Translations under genes and position numbers: made by a program
Shown: one piece after another, positions 24,019 through 37,100 of the stretch
Layout: each line of letters begins with the position of its first letter
How positions within the stretch are numbered: the first letter of the stretch is position 1
Assembly: GCA_029891345.1 (NCBI GenBank)
Contig: CM056993.1
Span: 227,920,424-227,984,423, forward strand
Length of the DNA: 64,000 bases
Origin: Dryococelus australis
Taxonomy: Eukaryota; Arthropoda; Insecta; Phasmatodea; Phasmatidae
Reading direction: 5' to 3'
The notes under the pieces: generated by a model
Told to the model about the DNA's origin: nothing
The model's database searches: none
Seen by the model: only the letters and a program-made list of their open reading frames with translations

Positions 24019-24720
24019 CCGCTTCAAACGCAGAAACTATCTTTAGTGGGTGGATTCTTTAAACTTTCACCCTATTATTTTATTGATGATAAGTCAGTAG
24101 CAAATTTCAATACAGGGTCTTTATCCAGTTTCTCAGGTATTGGCGTATTATACTTAAAGGTAAAATCGTTAGAAAATTTAATTTTTTTGGTAATGTTGGA
24201 CAGCTCCAAAATAGTGTTTGCAATAAGCGCGATGCGTTGAAATTTGTATTCGGCCATCGTTTGAAGTGTTACTTATTTCCGTTTGCAAACAGATTGTGCA
24301 CGCTTAAAGCAGCCTCCTCGTGTATTACCAACAAATTGTTACCCAGTTCGCGTGCCGGGTAGACAAGCACCTTAAGAGGACTTCATAGTAAAATGTGATC
24401 TGTATAATAAGCGTTTGCACGTATACAATTGTATCAGAAAATTAAGTAAATATTCTGGGAACGCTACCATTTCCAAGATAAACAATAATTTACATCTACT
24501 AGGAACCACAAATTTATATTTTTCTCATATTAAAAGTATACAAATAATTGTTGAAAATAACATTTCTAGTACTTTCCTGTGCAATGTCCTTGAAATAAGA
24601 AGAAAATGCAAAAGAGTTTCTCTAGTTTAATTTATAGGCTTAAATTCAATAAAGAAAATATGGTTTTTTATTTCATTTTCTGAAAGAGATTTATATAAAC
24701 TAATTGCGCCTGGTCTACTA
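24019..24720. other. No gene recognised
   Basis: AT-rich sequence. Opposed open frames at 23,929-24,257 overlap the SINE and carry no known motif, and the frame at 24,415-24,630 is likewise unassigned. Confidence 0.4.
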
Positions 24721-25035
24721 ACGGCTGTTCGCCTTAAACTGAACACTTTTGAAATACATGCTTACGATATACTTCTTGGATTACATTGTATACCTCCGCC
24801 ATATGATAATTTAACACTTTTGTGGGCATTATCGCTTTATTCACGTGTCGGCCGTGTAAAACTGCGATCTTCTTAGAAACGTAGATAACTTACAAACATC
24901 TTAATTCTTACACTTAAAAAACAAATAAAAAACGAGGAATTTAAAAAAAATACCAGTATCAAGAAATGTTTGCCTAACATTTGGCATTCAACGCTGAGAC
25001 ATGGAACTACATATTTCGCGTTGCTACCACCTTTA
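24721..25035 (+). mobile_element. M1 MITE, long form, 3' truncated
   Basis: Starts AACGGCTGTTCGCCTTAAAC and follows the long-form interior (GCTTACGATATACTTCTTGG, CTCCGCCATATGATAATTTA, TTATCGCTTTATTCACGTGT) up to CTACCACCTTTAATGCG. It then joins R3 sequence without a right TIR. The junction is a deletion or rearrangement point. Confidence 0.75.
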
Positions 25036-25049
25036 ATGCGCGCATGACG

Positions 25050-25435
25050 TCGTGTCCCGGCTAAGTAGTTCGCGTCTTTCTGCGCACCTATTATACGTGT
25101 GCCCACTCTGTTTATCTACGGCAAGACCAATCAGTTCAGGCGAGGGTTGTCGACTGCTATCAACACATCACGCTAATTACGAACACCATTTCCGAGTACA
25201 CGAAACTACCCAGGGGCCCTGCATTCAACATTCCTACACACTTTACACTAATTAAATAATAGGGCCACCGCTGAAAGTTCCGTAGGCAGTGCGACGAGAA
25301 TACTGCTCGTTAGTTCGTAGCCTTGCGCTTAGTGGCGAAGGCGAACTTGAAGCGCGTGGCAGTGTCACCCTTATAGCTCGCGCGCCTCTCGGGCCACACA
25401 CGCAGAAACTAAAGCTCGAGGTAGGCGGGATATAT
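25050..25435 (+). repeat. R3 interspersed repeat
   Basis: Shares with 2,395-2,780 the ordered landmarks CCTACACACTTTACACTAAT, AAATAATAGGGCCACCGCTG, GCAGTGCGACGAGAATACTG, CCTTGCGCTTAGTGGCGAAG and GTGTCACCCTTATAGCTC. It sits between two M1 elements. Confidence 0.6.
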
Positions 25436-25442
25436 ACAAGTG

Positions 25443-25864
25443 TAGGCTGTTCACGGTAAAAGGAGAACTTTTGAAAGCCCTGCTTAAGATCTACTTGTAT
25501 ACATGTTGTGCGTTCTTCCGCCTTATGTAAAATTAACATTGGCATGGGCCTCATCACTTAATTCGTGCGTCTGTCAATTGATACTGTGAAATTATTATAA
25601 AAGGAAATATTTTACAAATCTGCTAATTTTTACACTTCAATGGATTAAAAATTACAGAAAGCAAGATAAATTATTTAAGTTATCAAAAATGGTTACCTAA
25701 CACACTTTGTTCAGCTTTAATATATGAAACTACTTTCTCATTCATCGTTACCAACTTTACTGGACACATGTCACTCAGGGTGCCTGTTAAAATATATGGA
25801 TCTAGGGGAAGTGACTTTTTCTAAGGTTGATTTCAAAAGTGCTCACTTCATTGTGAACAGCCTT
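25443..25864 (+). mobile_element. M1 MITE, long form
   Basis: TAGGCTGTTCACGGTAAAAG at the left; AAAGTGCTCACTTCATTGTG then AACAGCCTTTA at the right. The interior is the long form. The last ~65 bp are duplicated just downstream (25,865-25,927). Confidence 0.9.
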
Positions 25865-25927
25865 TAGGAGCAGTGACATTTTTCAAAGGTTGATTGGACA
25901 AGTGCTCGCTTGACCGTGAACGGGGTC
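25865..25927 (+). repeat. Duplicated M1 right end
   Basis: GGAGCAGTGACATTTTTCAA, GGTTGATTGGACAAGTGCTC and GCTTGACCGTGAACGGGG repeat the final segment of the M1 copy ending at 25,864, with mutations, as a tandem partial copy. Confidence 0.75.
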
Positions 25928-26230
25928 TAGTTGTGTGTTGGGGCAGTTGTAGTGGCAGATGTTTTCACCGCACATAGTACACAAGCACGCACATCAGCTG
26001 CTCGGCGAAGGAAATAACCGTGTTGTGGACCAACAGGTTCCCCCCGCCTCACCAGAGGTTCGGCGCGGCTTGCCCGTGACCGCGGTACTGGAGGAGCTCT
26101 CCTCTCCCAGCCTCACTTACAAGGAGACGAATACTTACACAAGATACCTCAAAGACAGCTTCTGCCACCCTAGACCGGCGTCATTCGAAATATTGCACTA
26201 ACTCTTAACATAATATTCACTATAATATAT

Positions 26231-26625
26231 TCACGGTTGCTTCCAACTTTTCTGAAGTTCTACTACCTATGTATTCCTCCGCCTCATGCGAACAAACCAT
26301 AACCAAGTCTAGAAAATGACACCAGAGGGACAACGCACCATATTCGTGAGCACTCACTTAGTAATATTTTTCATGAGAATAATTCCTTACTAGGCATATC
26401 AACACGCCTATTTTCGCCCTGTTTTTATTATTGATATTTCTGAATTGTATATTATAATTGACAGGTAATATATAAACAAAAGTTCAGTTTAACGAAAAAT
26501 AAGATACCTTTTGTCAACAGAAAAAAAAAAAAAAAACCTTGTGGTAAACGGCGTATTTAGGATAGGCCTACTACCAAACACGTCATACGTGATTTCTCAA
26601 AGTGTGAGAAGCCGCGAAAAGACTA
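26231..26625 (+). repeat. R2 interspersed repeat
   Basis: Landmarks: GGTTGCTTCCAACTTTTCTG, CTCCGCCTCATGCGAAC, AAGTCTAGAAAATGACACC, ACTTAGTAATATTTTTCATG, AGTTTAACGAAAAATAAGA, AAACACGTCATACGTGATTT and AAAGTGTGAGAAGCCGCGAA. A poly-A run (26,521-26,537) is internal. Confidence 0.65.
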
Positions 26626-27397
26626 GATATACGTACGCATCGCGTAAATATACAAAACCATAATGTAGTTTTTATCTTCATGTATAATGGAAACCTATGC
26701 TTGTTGCATATTTCCACTTGGATGGCGGTAGCACAATACTCTTTGTCTATGTCTGTCTATGTTTTGTTTAGAAGTGTTACAACATATCACGTACAGTTTC
26801 GTTAATATCTGCATGAAATTATTAACAATAATCTTCCTTATTTTGATTTTCGTTCTCTGAAATTCATTTGTGGTGCTAATGAAATACGCAGTCATTAATT
26901 TCGCCCAGGAAACGTAGACCAGTATTCAAATAAATAAATAAACAAACAAACAAATAAATAAAATCAAGATGGTGACGTCAAACGTAACCAAGTGAACCAC
27001 TTGTAAGTTCACTCCTGTTTCTAACGTTAGCTGTACAGTGAAACCTTTCTTCGGCCGATTTCGTTATACCCTTGAGTTGAGTTGCAACTCTATGCTTGTA
27101 TGCTCTTTGGTATACGATCTCCGAGCGCTCTAAAGCTGGAACATTGTGGATTAAGAATTGTGCAGTAACCATAGTTCTTCCACATGGAGATACGTCATCT
27201 AGATTTACGAGTCAAAATGCACATGAGTATTCATAAGTCCGGCCAGTGTGTACAGTTTGTTCTATGATCATAACTATTCCTTACCTGGCCTTGCATAACA
27301 CACGTATACAAACAGTTCGTCCTTTAAAGCAAACTTTTTCTGACAGAGAACTAATTACTGTGAACTTAATTCAAATTCTTTATGTATAAAATGAAGT
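26626..27397. other. No gene recognised
   Basis: AT-rich with an AAAT/AAAC tract at 26,930-26,962. Open frames at 26,695-26,895 and 26,978-27,172 (minus) carry no motif. Confidence 0.4.
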
Positions 27398-27620
27398 GTC
27401 CCAACTGACTTGACTAACTGACTTACTAGGTGATTTACATTCTGATGTGTTATTGTGACTTACATTTATTGACGTACTTAATTGACGATTTACTTACTAA
27501 CTTACTGAGTAAATACTTACTGACTTACTTATTTACTTACTAACGACTTACTTACAGACTTACTGGCTGACTGACTTACCGACTGACTTAAATACGGACA
27601 GACATACAGACTGATTAACA
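27398..27620. repeat. Degenerate GACTTACT/TTAC tandem repeat
   Basis: Imperfect four- and eight-base units (ACTTACTGACTTACTTATTT-like) extend over about 220 bp, an ageing simple-sequence tract. Confidence 0.85.
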
Positions 27621-28111
27621 AGCAGGCCAAACCGCTGGACGCAAAAGCATGAAAATTTAAGAATGGCTTCCGCTTATGGCACAGAAACGTACTAAAAGAA
27701 AGATTTTACAAAATCCGACCTCTAACAGTTTGAAAAGAAGTAAAAGTATTTTTTCGAGGACTCCTCAATGTCCCATTAATCCGATGACATCAGGAGTGGA
27801 TCTAGACTGTCAGTTTGGGGGGGTAGGAGCGGAGTCATTAGCTCATTTTGCTGGTGCAGATCTAGATTATTTATTCGTGGCATGAGAATGGGCCACTATT
27901 TCATCATACTTTGAAGAAAGATTACTAAAATAATGAAATGAAGTCAGTATTAAATAATGTGTAATATTATTTTAGTTTTAATATATTCTCAGTATTATTT
28001 AATGTCGAAGTGAGAGATTTTGGGGGATTGGGTGTTATTCCATATCCGCTGTGACACTTCCCCCCCCCCCCCTTTTTGGGACCGTATTTTGTTGTGATAT
28101 CTTCTTACCCG

Positions 28112-28610
28112 TAGCTTTAAAGGTAGCACATGCAAACACACAAAACTTAATTAAAGGATTTAATTGAAATTCAACCCCTAAGAGAATTTAAAGCCATACA
28201 TTTTTTTTTCGAGGACCTATAGAATAGATCATTAACCCTATGAGATATCCTTGTGCTATTACCATGTAAAGGTAGCCTATGTAAAACCTAAAAGCTTATT
28301 TAAAGATTTTTGGAAATTCACTCCCTAAGACGGCGAAAAGAGACACTGTACACGATGAGATATTGTTAGTATCGTTGCTTTAAAAGACTACCGATATAAT
28401 AGCTTAAAAATTAATTTCAAAGTTTTTTCAGAAATTATACTGTTAAGGGACGAAAAGGGGTAAAATGTGTTTTCGAAGACTCCTCAACAGCTCAGTAAGT
28501 CAATAACCTTATGCACTTTGCTTTAAAAGGTTAGTTGTGTAAACACCTAAGAACTAACTCCAGGGTTTATATAAATTCTGATCTCTAAGAAGGTGAAAAG
28601 GATTGTTACA
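28112..28610. repeat. Degenerate ~130-bp tandem repeat
   Basis: About four units each contain, in order, a GCTTTAAAGGTAG-like start, AACTTAATT...AAATTCA, a CCCTAAGA..GGCGAAAAG-like block and TTTTCGAGGACTCCTCAA or derivatives. A related fragment lies at 27,700-27,790 (TTTTTTCGAGGACTCCTCAA). Units have drifted strongly. A C run lies just upstream at 28,061-28,072. Confidence 0.6.
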
Positions 28611-28688
28611 TGTGGGAAACACGACGGACGTTTCCTTTGGCCGTCGGGCTTTCTCACACAAAAAAAAAGTATTTTGTGGCGGTTACAA

Positions 28689-28876
28689 GTGAGTGAGTGA
28701 AGAGATTTGGGCGGCTCATATCAAGGAGGTATTGAGCGCCGGAATGCAACGGTGTGGCGGGGGATACGGGAGATCCCTGAGAAAACCCGCCGACCAGCGG
28801 AAATCTAGGAGCGACCCCGGGCCCGATTCGACTTGATGGGATACGAGTAGTCTAACCACTACACCACCGTGGCCCC
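28689..28876 (-). mobile_element. tRNA-derived SINE, internally deleted
   Basis: Tail GTGAGTGAGTGAAGAGATTT, GGGCGGCTCATATCAAGGAG, then directly GAGCGCCGGAATGCAACG, core GATACGGGAGATCCCTGAGA, and the head ending ACTACACCACCGTGGCCCCC. The segment between AGGT and the core is shorter than in other copies. Confidence 0.85.
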
Positions 28877-29771
28877 CACGGCCACTAAGTGTTTTCTAGG
28901 TATTCACAGTGCCAGTTTTGTTTTGTGGCGAACACAAAATATTTTGGCTCTCTGCACTCTATGCTATGGGCATTATCTTTTTTTTTTCGCTAGTTACGGT
29001 ATAGTGTGGCACAAATAACTCTCCCACCGCCGGCTACAAACTAAGTCATGCGCGATCGATTCATATCCTGTAGATCACTATTATTACTATGACGGAATTT
29101 TAGGTAACGTCTACAGTGGAATTACTGTACGCTTAATAACTTTTCAGTCGATCAGCGCAATGAAAACTAGAGGCTATTATTTCACACAGGCCTTGTTTCA
29201 CCTCCAAAAGATATACTTGTAATCGAACCAAAGTTCACTATTATTCGAAGAAATAACAGTTATTACAACAAGACCGCGGGCAATTACTTCCAAAAGAAAA
29301 AAAAATTAACTGTCGGAATAGACAGGAGACAGTGAAGAACGAGACACTAAGGAATGGATCTATATACAGTTGCTCTGACTCACGTAAAGTATGACGTGTC
29401 GTACTAGCACAAACAAAAGTGGACAGAGTGTCCGATATTTCTGCATATTCATGAAGATTTATACGTAAGCGAGCTATTAAAAAACGGCAACAACGTCTGT
29501 AATAACGAGAAATAGAACTTAGCTCTGCGCGTACAAGATGCGCACCATACACAGCTAAACTTCCAACATTCTAACCATTATTACCTAACCAGATAGTGAA
29601 AAGTCGTGTGCAATGCTAATTAAATATATTTAAAGTAATTGGCTGAAATTATTTTTTTTCTTTCTGTTTAATACTATATTATAGCAACGATTTTCATATT
29701 CTGGTTATACACAGTGAAACATGTGCATCGTGACAATATAAAGTTGGTTTTTGTAATCCCACTTCCAAAAC

Positions 29772-29807
<36 letters not shown>

Positions 29808-30194
29808 GAAGTCATCTTGAGTACTTTTGATTGCTCTAGTAGCTTATTATTTCTTCTCATAATCTATCCTAAATTAAACATAATTTATATTTGTTCTGCT
29901 GCATAATGTTTCTTGGAATTGTTACATAAATATGCATTACATTACAACGCTTTGCATTATTTAGGTATGAAATACAAATATTTTGATTCCGTTTACAACG
30001 ATATTAAATGTGATTTACAAAACGACGCTACGTCACAGAACTAACTCTCTTAATTCACTTCCAGTTACAGTTGTTCTTTAGATCCAGTAGCTAATTAAAA
30101 CAATACTTGTTTTGAGCACCATTTATTCTCCGAAGATGTATTTTCAAAAGCGCTCTAAGAGTAGCGAACACATATACTAACTAGTTCCGTACAG
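28877..30194. other. No gene recognised; A30 run
   Basis: AT-rich. A pure A run spans 29,775-29,804. The minus-strand open frame at 29,241-29,552 has no recognisable domain. Confidence 0.4.
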
Positions 30195-30400
30195 GGGGCC
30201 GTGGTTCGATTCCGGGCGAGGTCGCTCCCGGCTTTTCGCATGTGGAAACTGTGCTGTACGATGCCGCTGGTCAGCGGGTTTTCTCAGTTATCTCCCGTTT
30301 ATACTGCCCTTGCATTCCAGCGCTCCTCCATACTTACCTTGCTTCACCCTCATCGGCTCTCAAGGCCTTCCCCACACGTCTCCACTAGTTGCTTGCAGAT
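30195..30400 (+). mobile_element. tRNA-derived SINE, head worn
   Basis: Starts in the tRNA part (GGGGCCGTGGTTCGATTCCG, which has the B box GGTTCGATTCC), then CGATGCCGCTGGTCAGCGGG, TCTCAGTTATCTCCCG, CCAGCGCTCCTCCATACTTA and CTTCACCCTCATCGGCTCTC. The 145-codon open frame from 30,201 runs through this SINE and is not a real gene. Confidence 0.8.
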
Positions 30401-31265
30401 GCGAGGTGACAAGGGGACTGTGCAGCGGATATCACGGTCTGTACGTCTCTTGCCCAACTCGCCTTACCTTCTCTTCTTTGTTGTCCCTTTCCCTCTTTCT
30501 TTCTTTTTGTACTGGCATTCGCCAGACTGGGGCAGGGTAGGATATTTAGTTTTAATTAATTCCACTTCAATTACTCCGACCTTAATGCGTGGCGGGAAGC
30601 AGCTTGGAGGATCTGCATTCTTTCTGGAAAAGAAATAGTGCTGGTTATAATAACTACCATTATAACAAAAACGTCAAGTTCAATTTCTGAATTATGTTTT
30701 CATTGACATTATCAACTGCGTTCGTACACAACATCATTTAAAGGCTGACAATTACAGTCACACTGTAGACTAATTACTCGTCTGGACGTGTCTAACGCCT
30801 GTTACTCAATCATCTTATATATCTGTTGCAGCTGTACAAGGACATTAACAAGAACATATTTCTTCATACTTCTTAATATGTTTCCCCTCTCTGTTGCTTT
30901 TTTTTAATACTATATGACGGTTAAAATTTTTATGATATATATATATAAAGATATATCCAACACATTATAACTTGTATATATGTATATAAGATAAACTGAT
31001 CCAAAAAAGTTTTGGATCAAACGAAAAGTCATCAGTGTTCCAAAGTTATTACTAGTATAATGTTGACGCATTTTTCAAGCTTCTTTGACAAAATGTATTT
31101 GCTCCACTTGACTGAAGTTCACTTTTACTGCGCTGTCTCTGTGACAGACGAATGTCATTTTGCTTTCGTTCAGCGATGTGGAGACTGTTAGCGACGACTT
31201 GGCAGCAGAAGTGTTAGGATCATCCCCCGGCACCCAATAAAAAAGTTTCAACGTACTAGAATCGT
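30401..31265. other. No gene recognised
   Basis: A pyrimidine-rich stretch (30,450-30,520) follows the SINE, then AT-rich sequence. A short palindrome (TCCAAAAAAGTTTTGGA, 30,992-31,008) may lie near the left end of the Tc1 relic that follows. Confidence 0.4.
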
Positions 31266-32170
31266 TTGTCTCGTTCAAAGTGGTGTTGTACAACATATGA
31301 CTGCTGAAACTGTGAGTGTGTCAGAAAGTGATGTGTTTAGGATCTGTTAATGAACGACCACAATCTGGTCGCCCGAGAGTGAGACTTAATGTATTCCGGA
31401 ACAAAATATCAACAGCAAGGGATATACGAGCTCCTCTCCGAACAGCCTCGGGTGTACAAATCTCTGTCCAGACCGTGCGCAATAGTCTTCGAGAGAAAGA
31501 GGCATACGTGCTAGGAGACCCATGAGACGCCCTTATCGCAACATACAACAACGGTAGAACCACTTGCAATGGGCACGGTATCACCAAGAGTGGACAGCTG
31601 AAGAATGGTCTCAAGTTTACTGATGAGACAAGAATTAGTTTTAGGCCAGATTCCAGAAGTTTTAGAGTGTGGAGAAGACGAGGTGCCCAGGAAAGGCGTT
31701 GTGTTGGGCAAGAAGTCCATGCATACCGAGGTGGAGGAATCCTGATCTGGACAGGAATCATGCTAGGACGTCGAACGCCTTTAGTTCGTATTGATGGTAC
31801 AATGACAGCTCGGCGGTACATCACAGATGTCCGTCAGACTGTTGTGCATCCTTCCCGGCAGGCATTTGGTGAACTGTTTCTGCTGGCGGATGATAATACT
31901 CGCGCACACCGTGCAAGAGTTGCCGTCAACAAGCCAGTATTCAAAGAATGAATTGGCCAGCAGTAAGTCCAGACATGAACTGCATAGAGCTGGAACCTTC
32001 TGAAAACTGCCATTCAAGCACGCTATCAACAACCAAACAATATACAGGAGCGTATACTGGCCACGCAGACAGTATGGGACAAGTTGCGACAAGAGCGACT
32101 GGATAACCTCATTCTCAGTACGGATCTTGTGAGTTCCCGAGGATGTCACACACTGCATTGATCTATGTGG
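31266..32170 (+). pseudogene. Tc1-like transposase remnant
   Basis: Relic of a Tc1-family DDE transposase. Blocks in order: a linker with NERPQSGRPRVR (about 31,349-31,384); a helix-turn-helix with ISVQTVRNSLRE (about 31,460-31,495); FTDETRISFR with the first catalytic Asp (about 31,616-31,645); RGGGILIWTGIM (about 31,730); a GTMTARRYITDV block (about 31,795-31,830); LADDNTRAHRAR with the second Asp (about 31,884-31,920); and NWPAVSPDMNCIELE with the third acidic position (about 31,952-31,995). At least three frameshifts and stops separate them. Clear terminal inverted repeats were not found, so element limits are unresolved. Confidence 0.85.
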
Positions 32171-34166
32171 AGAGTGACAGTAGAAGAGAAGAGAACAGAC
32201 AGCTAGTGAGTTTTGTTTTATTGTTATGACACAAAATAATTTTTTTTTTCCAAAATTTGTGTTATTTTGTAAAATATGCATTTGCAACATGCTTGCATAA
32301 ATGATAAATGTTATGCTATGGTATTAGTGGTACAATAAATCTCTGATGGGAAAATTTGTTTTTGAGCAGTTTAGCAAGCACAACTCGAAATTACATTTTA
32401 CATTTAATGATCTATTTTAATATAATGTTTTAAAGGCGCGCGAGCGTCACTCAACTGAAAGATTGACGTCCATTAAGATTCTAAGCAAGTAAATATTTCC
32501 CACGACTATAAAGATGGCGGACCATAGAAATCGTGTCAGGATACTCTCGTTCCCCCATCAAAACGTCAATCCATTCCCCCTGCAGTCTGCGGGAGATCAC
32601 TGGCCGTTTATGGGCTGGGGAGGGATGTCATATGAACGTATCAGAGATGGCGACAATATAAATACAAGTAAATCCAACCACTGGAAAGTCAAGTAGCTTA
32701 AAGAACAGGTAACGCTAACGAAACGGAAGTAAACTTTTTTTCTATTTCAAAGTTATTAAACTCCTGAGGTGTTCCGTAAGCCACGCAGTAATTATGTGAC
32801 CAGAGATTTTTGTTTTGAAAATGAATATGTGAAATCGTGTAGGGATTACAGCGATCCCACATGGGAGAATTCAGTATAGCGAGGCCGCGGGCAGTGGAAC
32901 CTGATTCGTCTGGGTGTGAGGTTAGTAGTGTGGCGACTAGAACACCGCGAGCCATGCACTGGCAACGTCTGGAGCAGCCGCAGGAAGGAAGAGCGGCTCT
33001 CGAGAGTGAGGCTTGCTGAGACAGTGTGGCAAGCTCCTCCCACCCTGCTCTAGTTACAAGCGCGCCATTGTTTTTCCCTCGCGCAGTATCCGCGGATGTC
33101 TGGCCCGGCTCGCTCTTTCACAAGAGACAGCGCGCGAATGCGGAACAGCCACATGTAGTCCGGACCACGGCGGCTGATAATTGCCTACGTAACACGTCGT
33201 TAGGATCAGCTGTTGTAAGAGAGGCTCTTACATCCGCCCTACCTTCACACGTGTTTCACAACAACAAATACCTGCGATCCATGCCCAGGAAAATATTTCA
33301 GGAAACCACTTTAACATCTGCTGGCACGAAAATAGGATTGCTGCGGCGAGTTTTATTGCAAGTAGACTAGTAACCTGCCACCCCTCCCGCACCGCGGCCA
33401 TTTGTAATTCTCAACTTTTTCCTGTACACTTTACAAAACACATTTGGTATTTAAATTTACTGATCGTGTCGTATTTATTGGCATGTTATATAAAAGCTAT
33501 TACTCTTGCCTAGCGTTACAATACGTCCAGGAAATCCCAGACTTGTCCTAAAATGCAAACTTGTGTCCGGTGCCCGGGAGTAATTTATGTAAAATATTGA
33601 CTGTCCTACTTTTTGTGAAAATGCAACATTATCCAAAGACATGGATAGTTTTTCAAGACAATGTAAATGTCGACCCTTCACCTATCTGCGACTTGCTGTT
33701 TCTTTTGGAGAATGTCCTGTGGAAGTGATCGCCTTCTCGTTTTTGCAGCTCCTATCGCAAAATGCCGAACAGACAATGCAAATTCGGTAATGATTTAGAA
33801 AACAAGTACAACCTGTTCCAAATAGGGTGATACAAACAGAAAACATCGTGCAAAATATGTATCTAGTGCAAATAAAAGCAAGGTTGTAAATTCCTTTTTA
33901 TTCAGAATTATTCTTTAAACAAAAAATATACTTTATGCGATGATTGAAGTTTTAACTGAAATATATTTAAAACAATAATTGACATTTACTAGTTACCATA
34001 GTTTTTCGTATTCAATCTGCTGATAAACATCACGTTTAACACCGAACTGGATAATTATTTACATATAGGTTCAAAAGATTGGGAAAATCATCTGCTTTCG
34101 CAGAAACGCAAAAACTCGCTCCAAATTATGTTGATGGCGCTAACAAAAAGGAATTCTTATTTTAGT
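32171..34166. other. No gene recognised; CpG-richer island
   Basis: AT-rich flanks surround a GC- and CpG-richer block (about 32,870-33,240). Several overlapping open frames on both strands there (32,698-33,370) lack recognisable domains. The block could be an unrecognised repeat or a host regulatory/5' exon region; the sequence alone does not decide. Confidence 0.4.
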
Positions 34167-37100
34167 TATAGTCCATTTAATATAAGTGGTCTCAAATTTG
34201 ACACTTCTAGGAAAGTAGTGCCACTGGCATCTGGGTGACTATGCATCCTTCCGTCACAGCTGAACTGTCATTGAAGGTGACTGTTTGCAAACAAATACCA
34301 TATGAGTGCAAGTAAGTGTAAACAAACGAACATATGACTGCCTGTTTTTGTAAACAAACTGCATCTGCGCCTCCTCCCAAATGACTTTTAGAAGCTGTGA
34401 AGGGCTGTTCAAGCAGTTTGCTGGTTGGCAACAATCCCATTTTTTTTAGTTTTTAAATATTTTATGTAAATTATTAACAGCCCATGTTATAAGTCTATAA
34501 ATTGATCGTCTTTACCTTGCAATAAATTTGTAACCGGGATGTACGAAAATGAAATTGTATTTTGACTGTCAAGTGAATGTTTTACTGTTTTTTATATATG
34601 GTATTCGAAATATCTTAATGACAACTAATCTTGTCACAATTACTTGAGGAAAGTCTTGTAAACATAAAAATTTTGCATGGTTTCCACGAACACCAAATAC
34701 CAAGATCCCCCCCCCCCCCCAGGAATATACAAATACCGAAATACTCCCCACCCCCTCCAGAACCTTTTTTTCAAAGACAGTATACATTCTTACATACAGA
34801 CTATGCCTTTTTTTGCATTAAAAATACAAAATTCAGCTTCTTGGTGTGATACGACAACAAACTCTGTACAGCCGGATACTTTTATGGTGGTTATAATTCT
34901 CAGGATGTTAAAGTATGTACGTAGCCAAAATAATATTTAAGCCAATTTTACTTAATTTCAGTATGTTAATAGCTCTCATTTAGTAACTCAAATGTTAAGT
35001 ATTGCAGGTCTACATACAAAATACTTTAATAACTTTTCTTAAATACCTACGTGTTCGGATTGTCATGCTGTGAATAAAATCTTATTTCTGACTAACTCAG
35101 TGTCGATATTTACACTGAAGATAAGTCGCACAACCTCCCTCCTCAAAATGGTGAATACAGCCCTAAGCTTGTTCTCGGGTACCTAATGAAAAATTGTGAC
35201 ATACAGTAACAATATAGCAAACGAGCATGTTACTTACTCACTAAAAGAATGCTCCACCTACCCAAGATTGAAGACATCATAAAGTTAATTTTCCTTAGCG
35301 ATACATTTTGGAATGACGCAGTTCCTGCTGATGAATGAGACACTTCTTTATGATGTAGCACCTTCTTTGGGTGCTTAAATTGAAAGAATTTTGTTTGATA
35401 AGCATGTTGTAATTTACTTCGAAAAGTTGTCTTTCCAATGCAAATCCTGTTTATGTGAATTATTCTTCCGACTCTTACAATATTCTTAACAAAGTATGTT
35501 AAAACATACGAGTACTTTTAATTTGCAAAACAAAAATGCTCAAAACTTTTATGAAAGATTTCAACGTTGAAACCTACATGCCATTATGTTACTTTCAAAT
35601 ACAGCCTTTTAAAACAGGAAAAACCTTTAAATTTACTTGATAACAAGTATCCTTGTGTAACAAGCTTAACAAATTTTATATACGTTCTAAAAAAATACAA
35701 ATGATACAAATTACAAGTTTGTATGGCCAGTAAGCTTTCATTTTTAAACCCTCCAGAACCAGAGTGTTAGAGTTTCAATCTATAATAACACAGATAAATG
35801 TTCATAGCAATGAAATGTGGGCCCAAATAGGGTATCATCTTAATTTTATTTCGAGGGATAAAGGAAAAAGTGTGCCTGGGGGGGGGGGGGGGGAGGCCTT
35901 CAGTTTATCGTCTTTCTTGAGACGGGATTATTTTGATGTTCTTACGATGCCGGAATCACATAGTCTCAACGCGCACGATACGACGGCCAACAGCCAATGA
36001 AATACAAGATTCTATCGTCCGACCAGCAATTTTGGATTAGAAATGATATCTACTCTTCATCGTGTCGTGCGCCACGACGCACAGAATGTACAACATTGCA
36101 AAATGAAATTGTATTGCAAGCTTTCCCTACAATGGTAAATATACAGCTTAAAAGAAAAATTAATGGAAAACTACTGTACCTAACTCTCAAAAATAATAAT
36201 TTTACTTTTGTATGCATTGGTGATACCAATTTGTCATCATTATGTATTACAATTTCCCTCTTGTTCACCGCCTTTGAGACTAATGTTGCTTATCAGAGCC
36301 TTCTAAATAGTTAGGTTTAATACCGAGAGCGTGGTGTCAGTCGTGCTGTAAATTCAAGTAGTCACATTGAAATGTGTCGTGGTTGCGTATTTGGTCGTGT
36401 CGTGCTTTGTTGATCGTGTCTATTTGATTCCAGCATGAGTGTGTGGCATTTTGAGTTTTGATGGAGCAGTGGAAAATTTTGCTCGTATGGAAATATCATT
36501 TAAATTATTTAACTTCGGAAATTATAACTTTAATTAAAATACAAACAAACAAACTTAAACTTATATACGGAAATTATATTCGTGTCATTACATTGTGGAA
36601 GGCGGTTAGGAAAATGGCGGAACGAGCAGTTTAACGACGTGCCGATTAATATTACATTTCACTGAACAAAACGCACTACAACGGTACCTACAACCAACTA
36701 TGTTTGGAGAAAGCAAATAAAAAATAAATAACTACCGATTAAATATTCCAACAACACCAATAAGATATTCGTATAATAAACACGATGAGAAAAAACGCGC
36801 TCGCACAACTTCCTTCACCGGGCTGGAAATATAAACATGTCTAGCCATTGGCTGGAAATGTTTACTGTTCATATATGTCGACATAATCTGTCATAAATGC
36901 TGAACGTGTTTTAAAGTCCCGTTACTAATAGCAAAGAAAATTTAATATTACTTTAGAAACATGATTTAAACCATAAATGTTGCAAGTATAACCAAAGTTT
37001 TAAATTACAACTTTTAGTTCCGAGCGCTATTTTCTTCCAAAGACATCATCAAATTTGCCAACCTAACAACACGGATCCCGCAGCAATTCATCAGCTGATA

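Noticed and set aside
27398..27620. Telomere-like or satellite array
   Set aside because: The unit is a degenerate GACTTACT/TTAC type, not a TTAGG telomere repeat, and the tract is short.
30201..30638. 145-codon open frame
   Set aside because: Runs through a tRNA-derived SINE and a pyrimidine-rich tract; no conserved motif.
31321..32290. Minus-strand open frames of 167 and 169 codons
   Set aside because: Antisense shadows of the Tc1 transposase relic, whose motifs read on the plus strand.
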